Notes under the pieces: model-generated
Seen by the model: the letters and a program-made list of their open reading frames with translations, nothing else
The model's database searches: none
What the model was told of the DNA's origin: nothing
Assembly (NCBI GenBank): GCA_003170275.1
Contig: PNAM01000084.1
Span: 1-53,544 of the forward strand
DNA: 53,544 nucleotides
Direction of reading: 5' to 3'
Origin: Myxococcales bacterium
GTDB taxonomy: Bacteria > Myxococcota_A > Polyangia > Palsa-1104
In this document: positions 33,313 to 43,353 of the stretch, piece after piece
Layout of the letters: each line of letters starts with the position of its first letter
Numbering within the stretch: position 1 is the first letter of the stretch
Made by a program: the position numbers and the translations under genes

Positions 33313-34413
33313 TCAGCCGCCGAAGCCGCGGTTCAGCGCGCCGCGCAGCTTGTGGACGCTCTCGGTCTCACCGAGGACGATCAGCGCCATGCCGGCGGCG
33401 ATCGCGGTCTCGGGGCCGGGGTTGTAGATGAACCGGCCGGGCGTGCGCGCATCGGCCGCGGCCTCACGCACGGCGACCACCAGCAGGTTGGTGTGCTTGC
33501 GGATCTGCGCTTCGAAGATCGGCTTACCGACGAACGGCGAGTCGGCGGGAATCATCACCTCCTCGATGCGCAGGTTCTTGTCCTTGTCGCGCAGCATGAG
33601 ATCGAGGAACTCGACCACCTGCGGGCGGATCATCTCGGAGACCATGCGCACGCCGCCGATGTACGCCGGGTTGACCACGCTGTCGGCGCCCGCGTGCTTG
33701 AGCTTCTCGGTCGCCTTGACGTCGACGCCCTTGGCGATGATCTTCAGGCGCGGGTTGAGCTGGCGCGACGAGACCACGATGAACAGGTTGGCCTTGTCGT
33801 CGGTGAGCGCGGCCACCAGCCCGCGCGCCCGTCGGATCCCGGCGCGCTCGAGCACGCTGTCCTCGGTGGCATCCCCCTGCAGCGTCGGGATCAGCCCCGG
33901 CGTGAGCGCCTGCGCGCGCTCGAGCTGCTTGGCCTCGAGGTCGATCACCACCACCGCATTGCCCGTGGTGAGCAGCTCCTCGACCACGTGGATGCCGGTG
34001 GTGCCCGCGCCGCAGACGATGATGTGATCCCTGAGGTTCTCGATCATGCGTGACATCTTTCTTCTCACCCGGCCCTTGGAGAACTCGCCTTCGATGAAAT
34101 AGGTAGTGAGCGCCGACATGCAGTACAGCGCGACGCCCAGGCCGACCAACAGCACCACGACGGTGAACGCGTGCCCGAACGGAACCTTCGACAGGTGTGG
34201 CAGCTCGGCGAAGCCGACGGTGGTGATGGTGGTGACGGTGAAGAACGCGCACTGCCCGTAGGTCCACGCCTCCCGATCGAGGTAGAAACGCCCGAGCGCG
34301 TAAAAGCCGAGCGAGCCGAGCGCGAACACCGACAAGAGCGCGATGATGGCGGCGACGATGCGTTCGCGCAGGATGCGACTCGAATCGGGCCCAAGCATGG
34401 TCCCAGCGAGCAT
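33313..34413 (-). CDS. Two-helix potassium channel with RCK/TrkA domains
   Basis: 366 residues. Helix 1 (about 18-42), a pore loop and helix 2 (about 83-105) form an MthK-like pore. An RCK_N Rossmann domain (HIIVCGAGTTGIHVVEEL, about 133-150) and a TrkA-C domain (from about 270) follow. The selectivity filter reads TTVGFAE rather than the usual TVGYGD: Tyr is replaced by Phe and the Gly-Asp by Ala-Glu, so ion selectivity may be altered. Ligand-gated ion flux is inferred from the family. Divergent from lgt. Confidence 0.9.
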   Translation of the reverse strand: MLAGTMLGPDSSRILRERIVAAIIALLSVFALGSLGFYALGRFYLDREAWTYGQCAFFTVTTITTVGFAELPHLSKVPFGHAFTVVVLLVGLGVALYCMSALTTYFIEGEFSKGRVRRKMSRMIENLRDHIIVCGAGTTGIHVVEELLTTGNAVVVIDLEAKQLERAQALTPGLIPTLQGDATEDSVLERAGIRRARGLVAALTDDKANLFIVVSSRQLNPRLKIIAKGVDVKATEKLKHAGADSVVNPAYIGGVRMVSEMIRPQVVEFLDLMLRDKDKNLRIEEVMIPADSPFVGKPIFEAQIRKHTNLLVVAVREAAADARTPGRFIYNPGPETAIAAGMALIVLGETESVHKLRGALNRGFGG

Positions 34414-34416
34414 ACC

Positions 34417-34445
34417 TTGACGGAGGGGGAGGGGACCTGAATACT
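34417..34445 (+). promoter_or_regulatory. Leaderless-type promoter of lgt
   Basis: TTGACG (34417-34422), 17 bases, AATACT (34440-34445), eight bases, GTG 34454. Spacing is ideal and there is no ribosome site ahead of the GTG. Confidence 0.6.
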
Positions 34446-34453
34446 TCGCCCAC

Positions 34454-35380
34454 GTGCGCCCCGTCCTGTTCTACCTGCCGCTTCACCTGCCCATCTACAG
34501 CTACGGCGTCATGCTCGGCCTGTCGCTGGTGGTCGGCTGGTACATCACCCTCAAGCTGTGCGTGCTCGACGGGATGGACCGCGAGATCATGGGCTCCTGC
34601 TACGTATGGACCGCGGTCTCGGCGGTGGTCGGCTCGCGGCTGCTCTATGTGCTGACCAACCTCGATCGGTTCGACAGCTTCATCGACATCTTCAAGGTGA
34701 ACCAGGGCGGGCTGGTCGCATACGGCGGCTTCCTCGGCGGCTTCATCGGCGCGACGGTGTTCTGCCGGCTCAAGCACATCCGCCTGCTCGCCTGGGCGGA
34801 CTGCGCGGTGCCGTCGCTGTGCAGCGGGCTCATGATCACGCGCCTCGGCTGCCTGATGTACGGCTGCGATTTCGGCAAGCCGTTCGGCGGCAAGTGGGCG
34901 ATCACGTTTCCCGCGGGCGCGCCGGCGTTCAACCAGCAGCGGGTCGAGGGCCTGTTGCCGCCCGATGCGCTGCACTCGCTGCCGGTGCACCCGACGCAGC
35001 TCTACGAGTCGCTCAACGGCCTGATCCTGCTCGGCCTGGTGTTCCTGGTGCGGCGCTACCGCAAGTTTTCGGGCGAGATGTTCGTGGCCTTCACCATGGG
35101 CTACGCGGTGCTGCGCTACTACGTCGAGACGCTGCGCGCCGACGAGCAGCGCGGCATGATCGGGCCGTTCACCACCTCACAGTTCATCGGCGTGGCCACC
35201 TTCCTCGCTGGCGCGGCGCTGCTCGCTTATCTGTACTCGCGCTATCGCGTCGATCCGCACGCGATGCGCTTGTGGGAAGACGGGCAGGCGCTGGTCCGGC
35301 CGACGGCCGCCACCGTGACGACCAGGGACAAAGAGCCGCACAACGCGAACGCCGCCAAGCGCAAGCGCAAGAAGCGGTAA
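34454..35380 (+). CDS. lgt: Prolipoprotein diacylglyceryl transferase
   Basis: Attaches diacylglycerol to the lipobox Cys of prolipoproteins in the inner membrane. 308 residues with seven or so helices. Conserved stretches: IYSYGVMLGLSLVVGWY, GGLVAYGGFLGGFIGA, ITRLGCLMYGCDFGKP (the Lgt signature with the G-R-[IL]-G core), HPTQLYESLNG and LRYYVETLRADEQRG. The C-terminus is Lys/Arg-rich. GTG start. At least nine proteins in this window carry a lipobox and would be its substrates. Confidence 0.95.
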   Translation: MRPVLFYLPLHLPIYSYGVMLGLSLVVGWYITLKLCVLDGMDREIMGSCYVWTAVSAVVGSRLLYVLTNLDRFDSFIDIFKVNQGGLVAYGGFLGGFIGATVFCRLKHIRLLAWADCAVPSLCSGLMITRLGCLMYGCDFGKPFGGKWAITFPAGAPAFNQQRVEGLLPPDALHSLPVHPTQLYESLNGLILLGLVFLVRRYRKFSGEMFVAFTMGYAVLRYYVETLRADEQRGMIGPFTTSQFIGVATFLAGAALLAYLYSRYRVDPHAMRLWEDGQALVRPTAATVTTRDKEPHNANAAKRKRKKR

Positions 35381-35382
35381 CC

Positions 35383-35895
35383 TTGGCGGCGCGACGGAGC
35401 ATCGTCAAGTGGATCGGCGGGCTGGTCGCGACGGCGTTGGGCGTCGCGATCGCGGTGCCGGCGGGCGCGTTTCTCTCGTTCCCCACGCGCAAGCGCACGG
35501 TCGGCGGCGCGGATGAGCCGGTCGACGTCGGCGAGCTCGAGCGGCTGCCCGAGGGCCAGCCGACGCGCGTGCCGGTGCGGGTTCGCGACCTGCGCGATGC
35601 GTGGACCCGCTTCACCGGCGTGACGCTGGGTGCGGTGTGGCTGCAGCGCGACGGCGCGGAGGTGCGCGCGCTCTCCACGGTGTGCCCGCACGCGGGCTGC
35701 GCGGTCGACTGGGAGCCGGCCGACGAGCGGTTCGCCTGCCCGTGCCACGACAGCGTCTTCGATCCGTCGGGCGCGCGCGTGAGCGGCCCGGCGCCGCGCG
35801 GCATGGATCGCCTCGACTGCGCGGTGAAAGACGGGCGCGTGCTGGTCACCTGGCGTCGCTACCGCCAGGGCGTCGCCGGCAAGGAAGAGACGTGA
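35383..35895 (+). CDS. Rieske iron-sulfur protein of a bc-type complex
   Basis: 170 residues. A twin-Arg motif (ARRSIVKW, 3-10) and a hydrophobic stretch (11-30) suggest Tat export with a retained anchor. The [2Fe-2S] ligands are in CPHAGC (Cys101, His103) and CPCHDS (Cys119, His122), with Cys106 and Cys121 for the stabilising disulfide. The start is TTG 35383, two bases after the lgt stop, with no better in-frame start. The stop overlaps the next gene (GTGA), as expected for partners of one complex. Confidence 0.92.
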   Translation: MAARRSIVKWIGGLVATALGVAIAVPAGAFLSFPTRKRTVGGADEPVDVGELERLPEGQPTRVPVRVRDLRDAWTRFTGVTLGAVWLQRDGAEVRALSTVCPHAGCAVDWEPADERFACPCHDSVFDPSGARVSGPAPRGMDRLDCAVKDGRVLVTWRRYRQGVAGKEET

Positions 35896-37583
35896 CCTTC
35901 GGCGACTGGCTCGACGAGCGCGTCGGGCATCGCACGCTGATCCGCGCGGCGCTCGAGGAGCCGGTGCGCGGCGGCGCGCGCTGGAGCTACGTGTTCGGCT
36001 CGGCGCTGGCGTTCGTACTGACGGTGCAGGCGGTGACCGGCATCCTTTTGGCCAGCTTCTACGCGCCGTCGTCGACGACCGCCTGGGCGTCGGTGGCGTA
36101 CGTGCAACAGGAGGTCACGCTCGGCTGGTTCATCCGCGGCCTGCACGCCACCGGCGCGAGCGCGATGATCCTGCTCACCGCGCTGCACCTCTTGCAGGTC
36201 ACGCTCTGGGGCGCGTACCGCCGGCCGCGCGAGGTGAACTGGTACGTCGGCGTGGTGATGATGCTGGTGCTGTTCGGGTTCGCGCTCACCGGCTACCTGC
36301 TCCCGTGGGATCAGAAGGGCTACTGGGCCACGCAGGTCGCCACCAGCCTGGTCGGCGCGATGCCCGGCTTCGGCCCGTGGCTCAAGCGATTGGTCCAGGG
36401 CGGGCCGGAGTACGGCAACCTCACGCTCACCCATTTCTATGCGCTGCACACCATGGCGCTGCCGGCGCTGATGTTGCTGCTCACTGTCGTGCACGTCGCG
36501 CTCATGCGCAGGCATGGCATCACGCCCGGCTGGTCGCAGAGCGACGCCGAGCTCGACCAGAAGACGGTGCCGTTCTGGCCCGAGCAGCTCACGCGCGACT
36601 TCGTGGCCATGTCGGTGGTGCTCGGGCTGATGGTGTACGCGGTGCTGCGCGCGCACGGGGCCGGGCTGGAGGCGCCGGCAGATCCTTCGTCGTCGTACGA
36701 CGCGCGACCGGAGTGGTACTTCCTGCCGCTCTACCAGCTGCTCAAGTATTTCCCCGGGTCGTACGAGCTGGTGGCGGCGGTCGGCGCGCCGCTGGTGGCG
36801 GGCGGCCTCTTGTTCCTGCTGCCGCTCGCCGATCGCGGGCCGTCGCGCAATCCGCTACGGCGCAAGCGCTTCGTCGGCGCGGTGGTGCTGCTGCTCCTCG
36901 GCGCGGCGGCGCTGGGCGGGCTCGCGGAGCGCGCCGATCGCGGCAACGCTGGCTTCCAGAAGTTCCGCGTGCGTGCCGATCGAGACGCGGCCCGCGCGCT
37001 CGCGCTGGCGATGGAGGGCGTGCCCCCGGCCGGCGGCACCGCGGTCTACGACAACGATCCCACCGAGCAGGGCCGCAAGCTGTACGCGGAGCGCTGCGCC
37101 GGCTGCCACGTGTACGGCGGCGCGGGCGAGCGAAAGGCGCCCGATCTCGACGGCTGGTCGTCGCGCGGCTGGATCGCCGCGTTCCTGCGCGATCCGGCGA
37201 ACGAGCGCTTCTACGGCGAGACCAAGGTCAAGGGCATGAAGCCGGTCAAGGCCATCGGCGCCGACTTCGACGCGCTGGTCGAGTGGGTGTACTCACTCGG
37301 CGGACCGGACGGCGTGGACGCGGCCAAAGCGCAGCGCGGCAAGCAAGTCTTCGACGACGGCGGTTGCGACAACTGCCACGAGGTAGACGGCGCCACGGCG
37401 GGCGACGGTGCGCCGAACCTCGGCCAGCGTGCGAGCGCCGCCTGGATCAAGCGCTTGTTGGAAGATGCGAGCCAGCCGGCGCTGTTCGGAGCCAAGAACG
37501 AGATGCCGAAATTTCGCGGCAAGCTCGGCGACCCCCAGCTCGACGCGCTGGTTCAGCTCCTGCGCGCCGAACGCGGCAAGTGA
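35892..37583 (+). CDS. Cytochrome b fused to a dihaem cytochrome c
   Basis: 563 residues. Residues 1-345 are cytochrome b. The first haem-ligand pair is spaced H-x13-H (GLHATG to ALHLL) and the second H-x14-H (ALHTMA to VVHVAL), the b6-type spacing. PEWY of the quinol-oxidation site is present (RPEWYFLPLY). After further helices a C-terminal periplasmic part has two CxxCH haem c sites (CAGCH near 401 and CDNCH near 495). With the Rieske protein it makes a compact two-subunit quinol oxidoreductase in which the c1/c partner is built in. GTG start overlaps the Rieske stop. Confidence 0.93.
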   Translation: MTFGDWLDERVGHRTLIRAALEEPVRGGARWSYVFGSALAFVLTVQAVTGILLASFYAPSSTTAWASVAYVQQEVTLGWFIRGLHATGASAMILLTALHLLQVTLWGAYRRPREVNWYVGVVMMLVLFGFALTGYLLPWDQKGYWATQVATSLVGAMPGFGPWLKRLVQGGPEYGNLTLTHFYALHTMALPALMLLLTVVHVALMRRHGITPGWSQSDAELDQKTVPFWPEQLTRDFVAMSVVLGLMVYAVLRAHGAGLEAPADPSSSYDARPEWYFLPLYQLLKYFPGSYELVAAVGAPLVAGGLLFLLPLADRGPSRNPLRRKRFVGAVVLLLLGAAALGGLAERADRGNAGFQKFRVRADRDAARALALAMEGVPPAGGTAVYDNDPTEQGRKLYAERCAGCHVYGGAGERKAPDLDGWSSRGWIAAFLRDPANERFYGETKVKGMKPVKAIGADFDALVEWVYSLGGPDGVDAAKAQRGKQVFDDGGCDNCHEVDGATAGDGAPNLGQRASAAWIKRLLEDASQPALFGAKNEMPKFRGKLGDPQLDALVQLLRAERGK

Positions 37584-37599
37584 GCCCAACGCCTCAGCG

Positions 37600-38901
37600 C
37601 TAGGTCGCCCAGTTGCGTTTGAGGTAGGGACGGTACGCGCGGCGCAGGAGCGATTCAGCCGCGCTCAGGCGCACGTCCGGATCTATGTCGGCGAGCGCGT
37701 GCTCGAGCAGGAGCAGCGATCCTGGCAGCGGCGCGAGCAGCGAGACCGCGCGGCGCCGCTCGAAGGCGTCGGCGGAGCCGAGCGCGCGCTCGAGCGTCGC
37801 GCGTCCGAGCGGATTGCCCAGGCGCGCCAGCTCGTCGGCGGCGTCGAGCGCGAACGGCAGCGCGGGCTGCGTGCTCACCGCGGCGATGAGGAACGGGAGC
37901 GCGGCTGCCGGTTGGCCGGCGGCGATCAACGCGCGCGCCGCAGCGAAGCGCACCTCGCGATCCGGGTCGCGGAGCAGCGGCAACGCGAGCGCTGCGCCGG
38001 CGGGGCCCAGCTCGCCGGCGGCGTTCATCGCGGCGGCGCGCACCTCGGGACGCCGATCGGCGGCGGCGGTGCGCACGGCTGCCAGCGCCTGTTCCAACTT
38101 GCCCAGCCGATGGAGCTGAACCGCGGCGCGCAACGCCAGGTAGTGATCGGCGCCCGACCCGAGCGCGGCCAGCCGGCTCGCGCTGGTGCCGAAGCGCGTG
38201 ATCGCGGACAGCGCAGCCAGTCGCGTGCCGAGCGACGGATCTTCGAGCGCACGCTCGACCTCGGCGCTCAGCGCGCGATCGCCGCGTACGCCGACCGCGC
38301 GAATCGCGGCCGCGCGCACCCCTGCGTCACCGTCGGAGAGGAGCTTGCGCAGCAGCGTCTCCGCAAGCTCGCGCGGGTTGCGTGCGCCCAGCTCGCTCGC
38401 CACGCGCGCGCGCACCTGGGGATCCGCGTCGTTGGCGAGGCGTGTGAGCAGCGCCGGAAGGTCGTCGAGGTAGCCGATTCCATCGAGCGCGATCAAGCGG
38501 GCCGCCGGATCGCTGCTCTTGAGCGCCGCCGCCAGCACCTGGCGCGCCTCGGGCGCCTGGGGCGCCAACAGCACCGCGGCGAGCGCGCGCACGCGCGGAT
38601 CCGAGTCGATCAGCCGCCGCGGCATCTCGCGATCGAGCGCCGGCGCCTCCACGGAGAGCGCGACCCGCGCCGCTCGCACGCGCTGCTCGGCGTCGGGCGA
38701 CTGCAGCGCGGTCCACACCACGGTCTCCGCCGCCACGCGCAGCCGCCGATCGTCCAGCCCGCCCAGCTTCTGCGACGCCGCCACCGCCGCGCGCACGTCG
38801 CCGTGCAGCAGCGCCGGATCGACCTCGCGCCGCAGGCTCGCCTCGCGCGCCCCGCCCGCACACCCAGCCGTCAGCACCACAGACAGAAGGATCCGCCGCA
38901 T
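37600..38901 (-). CDS. HEAT-repeat lipoprotein
   Basis: 433 residues from ATG 38901. Signal with lipobox VLTAGC (Cys14). The mature protein is almost all HEAT/PBS-lyase-like repeats (DPRVRALAAVLLA, DPQVRARVASELGA, DAGVRAAAIRAVGV, RPEVRAAAMNAAGE, DREVRFAAARALIA, DPDVRLSAAESLLR), about ten in number. Such repeats form a curved protein-binding solenoid. Function unknown. A TATCAT box ends six bases before the ATG. Confidence 0.85.
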   Translation of the reverse strand: MRRILLSVVLTAGCAGGAREASLRREVDPALLHGDVRAAVAASQKLGGLDDRRLRVAAETVVWTALQSPDAEQRVRAARVALSVEAPALDREMPRRLIDSDPRVRALAAVLLAPQAPEARQVLAAALKSSDPAARLIALDGIGYLDDLPALLTRLANDADPQVRARVASELGARNPRELAETLLRKLLSDGDAGVRAAAIRAVGVRGDRALSAEVERALEDPSLGTRLAALSAITRFGTSASRLAALGSGADHYLALRAAVQLHRLGKLEQALAAVRTAAADRRPEVRAAAMNAAGELGPAGAALALPLLRDPDREVRFAAARALIAAGQPAAALPFLIAAVSTQPALPFALDAADELARLGNPLGRATLERALGSADAFERRRAVSLLAPLPGSLLLLEHALADIDPDVRLSAAESLLRRAYRPYLKRNWAT

Positions 38902-38907
38902 ACCCGC

Positions 38908-38913
38908 ATGATA
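38908..38913 (-). promoter_or_regulatory. -10 box of a likely leaderless promoter (HEAT lipoprotein)
   Basis: TATCAT (38913-38908) ends six bases before ATG 38901. No convincing -35 was found. Confidence 0.4.
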
Positions 38914-38918
38914 CCCCA

Positions 38919-38947
38919 CGGACAGCGCCAACATTCCCTGCTAGGTT
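38919..38947 (+). promoter_or_regulatory. Leaderless-type promoter of the small anchored-protein gene
   Basis: CGGACA (38919-38924), 17 bases, TGC-TAGGTT (38942-38947), nine bases, ATG 38957. Confidence 0.5.
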
Positions 38948-38956
38948 TCGGTCGAG

Positions 38957-39319
38957 ATGCGGCGCCGTGCGGCCTTGTTGGTCCTGGTGGTGGGAATCGT
39001 GCTGGCGGCGCGCTTCGGCTTCCGGCGCCCGCTCGACATCGATCTGGCGCTGCAATTCGGCGCGCAGGCCGCGCAGGTGCGCGAGGCGACGCTGGTGATC
39101 ACCGATTCCGACGAGCACGTGGTCCGCGAGCTGCACTTTTCGTATCCCAAGGGAGCGCCCTCCGACGAGCGCCACCGGGTGCGGCTCAAGTCCGGCAGCT
39201 ACGTGGTCGGCGGGCGGATCACGGGCGATGGCTTTACCGAGCGCCATCCGTCGCGCCCGCTCACCGTCGAGGACGCCGGCGTGTATCCGGTCGATCTGTC
39301 GGGTGGAGCGACTCTATAG
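38957..39319 (+). CDS. Small membrane-anchored protein, unknown function
   Basis: 120 residues. A basic start and one helix (AALLVLVVGIVLAA, about 5-18) anchor a beta-rich domain (LVITDSDEHVVRELHFSYPKG, RVRLKSGSYVVGGRI). The pattern is like a single carboxypeptidase-regulatory or transthyretin-like sandwich, but this is only a shape resemblance. Its last six bases overlap the end of the convergent kelch-like gene. Confidence 0.6.
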   Translation: MRRRAALLVLVVGIVLAARFGFRRPLDIDLALQFGAQAAQVREATLVITDSDEHVVRELHFSYPKGAPSDERHRVRLKSGSYVVGGRITGDGFTERHPSRPLTVEDAGVYPVDLSGGATL

Positions 39320-41239
39320 ATCGACGCACGGCTTGGCTTGACCGCCGCCGGTGCTCGGATCGCGTGCGAGCTCGCCCGGCGCGCGCTGCAGCTTGAGCGA
39401 GTTGAGCTCCAGGAACAGCGGGTCGTCCTTGTCGTTCAGACTCGGCTGCGCCACGTCGTACGGCGGCACGGTGGTGTGCGAGTTGTAGATCTCCGCCTCG
39501 GCGACCACCCGCGTTCCGCCGCCCGCTAGCGGCTCGCTGATCCCGCCGATGATCAGCACGGTGCCGTCGGTGAGCAGCGTCGAGGTGTGGCCCAGCCGGC
39601 CGATCTGCAGCGCGGGGAGCTTGCTGAGCGTCGCCGGCGCGCTGAACAGGCTGGCCTGGTGCAGCGAGCACAGCGGGTTCGACGGGCTCTGCTCGCAGTC
39701 GTTGCACGCGATCGTGCGCGGCGTTCCGCCGGTGATCAGCACCGGCCCTTGATCGCCGAGCGAGACCGCGCTCTCCCAGCCGGCTGGACGATAGCGGTTG
39801 TCGGCGGCGCACGCGGCGTCGGCCGGGGCCCAGTTGTCGAGCACGACCGGCGTCATGCTCACCGCGCCGGCGTTGACCGTCACCACGCGCAGCGCATCGA
39901 GCGGCGGGTCGAGCGCCTGCGCGCCGCTCTGCACCTCGAAGCCGCCGGTGACCAGCACGCTCGCGCTCGAGGCGGTCGACGCGAACAGCGTCGCGGTGTG
40001 GAACCAGGTGTTGGGCGTCGATGCCACGGTCACCATCGTCGCGCTCGGCGCTGCGCCCGACAGGCCGCTCACCAGATCGCCCGATGGATCGGCGGGCGTG
40101 CGCGCGCCGCCCCACACCAGCGCGGTGTCGTCGTACAGCGCCGTCATGGTGGCGCCCGTGCGCTGCGTAGACAGCATCCCCTGGTGCGTCGTGCCGGCGC
40201 CGATCATCACGCTCAAAGACTTGGCGGCGGTCAGATCGGTGTTGTTGAGCATTCCCGAGTAGGCGTTGCCGCCCGCCACCGCGAGGCCGTTCTTGAGCGC
40301 GGCGCCGGCCTGGAAGACCGCGCTGAGAAACCCCGCGACCGGAACCCGCGTCGCCGAGTTGTTGGTCGGATCGAAGGACAGGATCTCCGCGCCCGCGGCC
40401 TGCGCCTGCAGCGCCGAAGGGCCCGAGAACGGCACCAGCCGCGCGCCGTCGAGGCCGGTGTTGATCCCGAGCTGCGGCTGCGCGCCCATTCCCGCGGTGG
40501 GCGCGATCCCGCCGACCAACAGCACCTGGTAGGGCGGCTGATCGCCAATCAGCGCGGCCTGGTGGAACGCGCGCGCGCCGGGCGCCGGCTCCATCACCGG
40601 GTGGAACGTGCCGGTCGACGGATCGTAGAGCTCCGCCGAGCCGGTCACGAACAGCTCCTCGTTGGCGATCCCGTCGCGCGTCGGATCGCTCGGGCTGGCC
40701 ACCACGCCGCCGACCACCAGCACGGTGCCGTTGGGCAACAGCGTGGCGGTGTGGAACGCGCGCCCGACCGACATCGTGGAGTCGACGCAGCGAAAGTCCT
40801 GGGTCGGGTACAGGCGCAGCGGTGGCACCGTCCCGGCGTTGACGGCGATGCCGGTGAGCGAGCCCATCGCCACCCGCCGGAAGCTGCCGGCGCGCGCGGT
40901 GTCGGGATCGCCGGCGGGCGCCATGCGAAAGCCTTCGGCGAAGATGTCCAGGCTCGCCTTGCCGTTGACCGCCAGCTTGAGCGTCGGCGGCTCTGGACCG
41001 ACGTCGATCAACCGATCGCAGAGAAAGCTGCCCTGGGGGTCGCCGGAGCCGTGCACGCGAAACGAGAGCCGCACCTGCGAGATCCCCGCCGACGAGAGTG
41101 AATCGTCGCTCATGCCGGAGACGCAGTGGTCGGCGGCGGCCGCGTGGGCGATCGCGACGTGGATGGCCGGTCCTTTGGTCCCGCCACAGGCGGCCGATGC
41201 GAGGGTGGCCAACAGGAGGGCCCGAAGCGAGCGAGGCAT
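39314..41239 (-). CDS. Kelch / galactose-oxidase-like repeat lipoprotein
   Basis: 641 residues from ATG 41239. Lipobox ASAACGG (Cys18). After a domain of about 110 residues come repeated kelch-type blades: RAFHTATLLPNGTVLVVGG, RAFHQAALIGDQPPYQVLLVGG, NTWFHTATLFA with SVLVTGG, and GHTSTLLTDGTVLIIGG. This is the H-x-(A/S)-x-L-x(3)-G-x-VLVxGG pattern of a beta-propeller. Probably a surface-exposed binding protein; the copper ligands of galactose oxidase are not evident. A leaderless-type promoter supports this start. Confidence 0.83.
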   Translation of the reverse strand: MPRSLRALLLATLASAACGGTKGPAIHVAIAHAAAADHCVSGMSDDSLSSAGISQVRLSFRVHGSGDPQGSFLCDRLIDVGPEPPTLKLAVNGKASLDIFAEGFRMAPAGDPDTARAGSFRRVAMGSLTGIAVNAGTVPPLRLYPTQDFRCVDSTMSVGRAFHTATLLPNGTVLVVGGVVASPSDPTRDGIANEELFVTGSAELYDPSTGTFHPVMEPAPGARAFHQAALIGDQPPYQVLLVGGIAPTAGMGAQPQLGINTGLDGARLVPFSGPSALQAQAAGAEILSFDPTNNSATRVPVAGFLSAVFQAGAALKNGLAVAGGNAYSGMLNNTDLTAAKSLSVMIGAGTTHQGMLSTQRTGATMTALYDDTALVWGGARTPADPSGDLVSGLSGAAPSATMVTVASTPNTWFHTATLFASTASSASVLVTGGFEVQSGAQALDPPLDALRVVTVNAGAVSMTPVVLDNWAPADAACAADNRYRPAGWESAVSLGDQGPVLITGGTPRTIACNDCEQSPSNPLCSLHQASLFSAPATLSKLPALQIGRLGHTSTLLTDGTVLIIGGISEPLAGGGTRVVAEAEIYNSHTTVPPYDVAQPSLNDKDDPLFLELNSLKLQRAPGELARDPSTGGGQAKPCVDL

Positions 41240-41246
41240 TCGAGCC

Positions 41247-41275
41247 ACCGTAAACGGAGGCAGGCACAAGGTCAA
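41247..41275 (-). promoter_or_regulatory. Leaderless-type promoter of the kelch-like lipoprotein
   Basis: TTGACC (41275-41270), 17 bases, TACGGT (41252-41247), seven bases, ATG 41239. A clear example of this arrangement. Confidence 0.6.
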
Positions 41276-41284
41276 TTGGCTCCT

Positions 41285-41290
41285 TATATT
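41285..41290 (+). promoter_or_regulatory. Possible -10 box of the acyl-CoA operon
   Basis: TATATT would start transcription near 41297, leaving a leader of about 20 bases with AAAGGAG (41308-41314) before ATG 41319. No good -35 is seen at the right distance, so this is tentative. Confidence 0.35.
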
Positions 41291-41318
41291 CCTTCCGTAT
41301 TGATGGTAAAGGAGCCCC

Positions 41319-42493
41319 ATGCGTGAGGTGGTCATTGTCGGCGCCGCGCGGACGCCGATCGGCAGCTTTCAGGGCGCGCTGGCGTCGCTGAAGGCGCCGG
41401 AGCTGGGCGCGATCGCCATCAAGGCGGCGCTCGAGCGCGCCGGGGTGGGGCCGGCGGACGTGAACGAGGTGCTGTTCGGCAACGTGCTGCAGGCCGGGGT
41501 CGGACAGGCGCCCGCGCGCCAGGCGACGATCTTCGCGGGGCTGCCCAAAGAGACGCCGGCGACCACCATCAATAAGGTGTGCGGCTCGGGGCTCAAGGCC
41601 GTGACGCTCGCCGCGCAGGCGATCGCCAACGGCGACTACGATCTGATCGTGGCGGGCGGCATGGAGTCGATGTCCAACGTGCCGTACTACCTGCCCACCG
41701 CGCGCGCCGGCATGCGGCTGGGCAACGCGGTCGCCGTCGACGGGCTGGTGCACGACGGGCTGTGGGACCCGTACAACAACTTCCACATGGGCAACGCGGC
41801 GGAGCTGTGCGCGAAGGAGAAGAAGATCGATCGCGCGCTTCAGGACGCCTATGCGGCCGAGTCGTACCGGCGCGCGCTCGCGGCGCAGAAGGACGGGCGC
41901 TTTGCGGCCGAGATCGTGCCGGTCGAGGTCGTGCAAAAGAAGGGCGGACCGAAGCGCGTCGATCAAGACGAAGAGCCGGGGCGCGGCGATCTCGAGAAGC
42001 TGCCGTCGCTCAAGCCGGCGTTCCAGAAGGACGGCACGGTGACCGCGGGCAACGCGTCGTCGCTCAACGACGGCGCCGCGGCGCTGGTGCTGGTGGCGCG
42101 CGAGGTCGCCGAGAAGCGCGGGCTCAAGGTGCTCGGCCGCATCCGCTCGTTCGGCCAGGCTGCGCAGGCGCCCGAGTGGTTCACCACCGCGCCGGCGGTC
42201 TCGATCGCGAACGCGCTCCGGCGCGCCAACCTCAAGAAGGACGACATCGATCTGTTCGAGATCAACGAGGCCTTCGCGGTGGTGGCAATCGTCAACAACC
42301 AGCTGCTCGGGCTCGATCCCAAGCGCGTCAACGTCAACGGCGGCGCGGTCGCGCTCGGCCACCCGATCGGCTGCTCGGGCGCGCGCATCCTGACCACGCT
42401 GCTCTACGAGATGGCGGCGCGCAACGTCAAGCGCGGCTGCGCCTCGTTGTGCATCGGCGGCGGCGAAGGCATCGCCCTGATCGTGGAGCGCTA

Positions 42494-42494
<1 letters not shown>
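41319..42494 (+). CDS. atoB: Acetyl-CoA C-acetyltransferase (thiolase)
   Basis: Reversible cleavage of acetoacetyl-CoA or longer 3-ketoacyl-CoA. 391 residues, the usual length. The nucleophile Cys88 is in NKVCGSGLKA, His348 in GHPIGCSGAR and the second Cys378 in CIGGGEG. First gene of an 11-gene block for acyl-CoA oxidation. A strong AAAGGAG ribosome site precedes the ATG. Direction (breakdown versus synthesis) cannot be read from the gene; the neighbours favour breakdown. Confidence 0.95.
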
Positions 42495-43342
<848 letters not shown>

Positions 43343-43353
43343 GAGGCGTGACC

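Noticed and set aside
39261..42362. 1033-codon minus-strand frame
   Set aside because: It crosses the kelch-like gene in another frame and runs antisense through the thiolase gene; no domain is visible.
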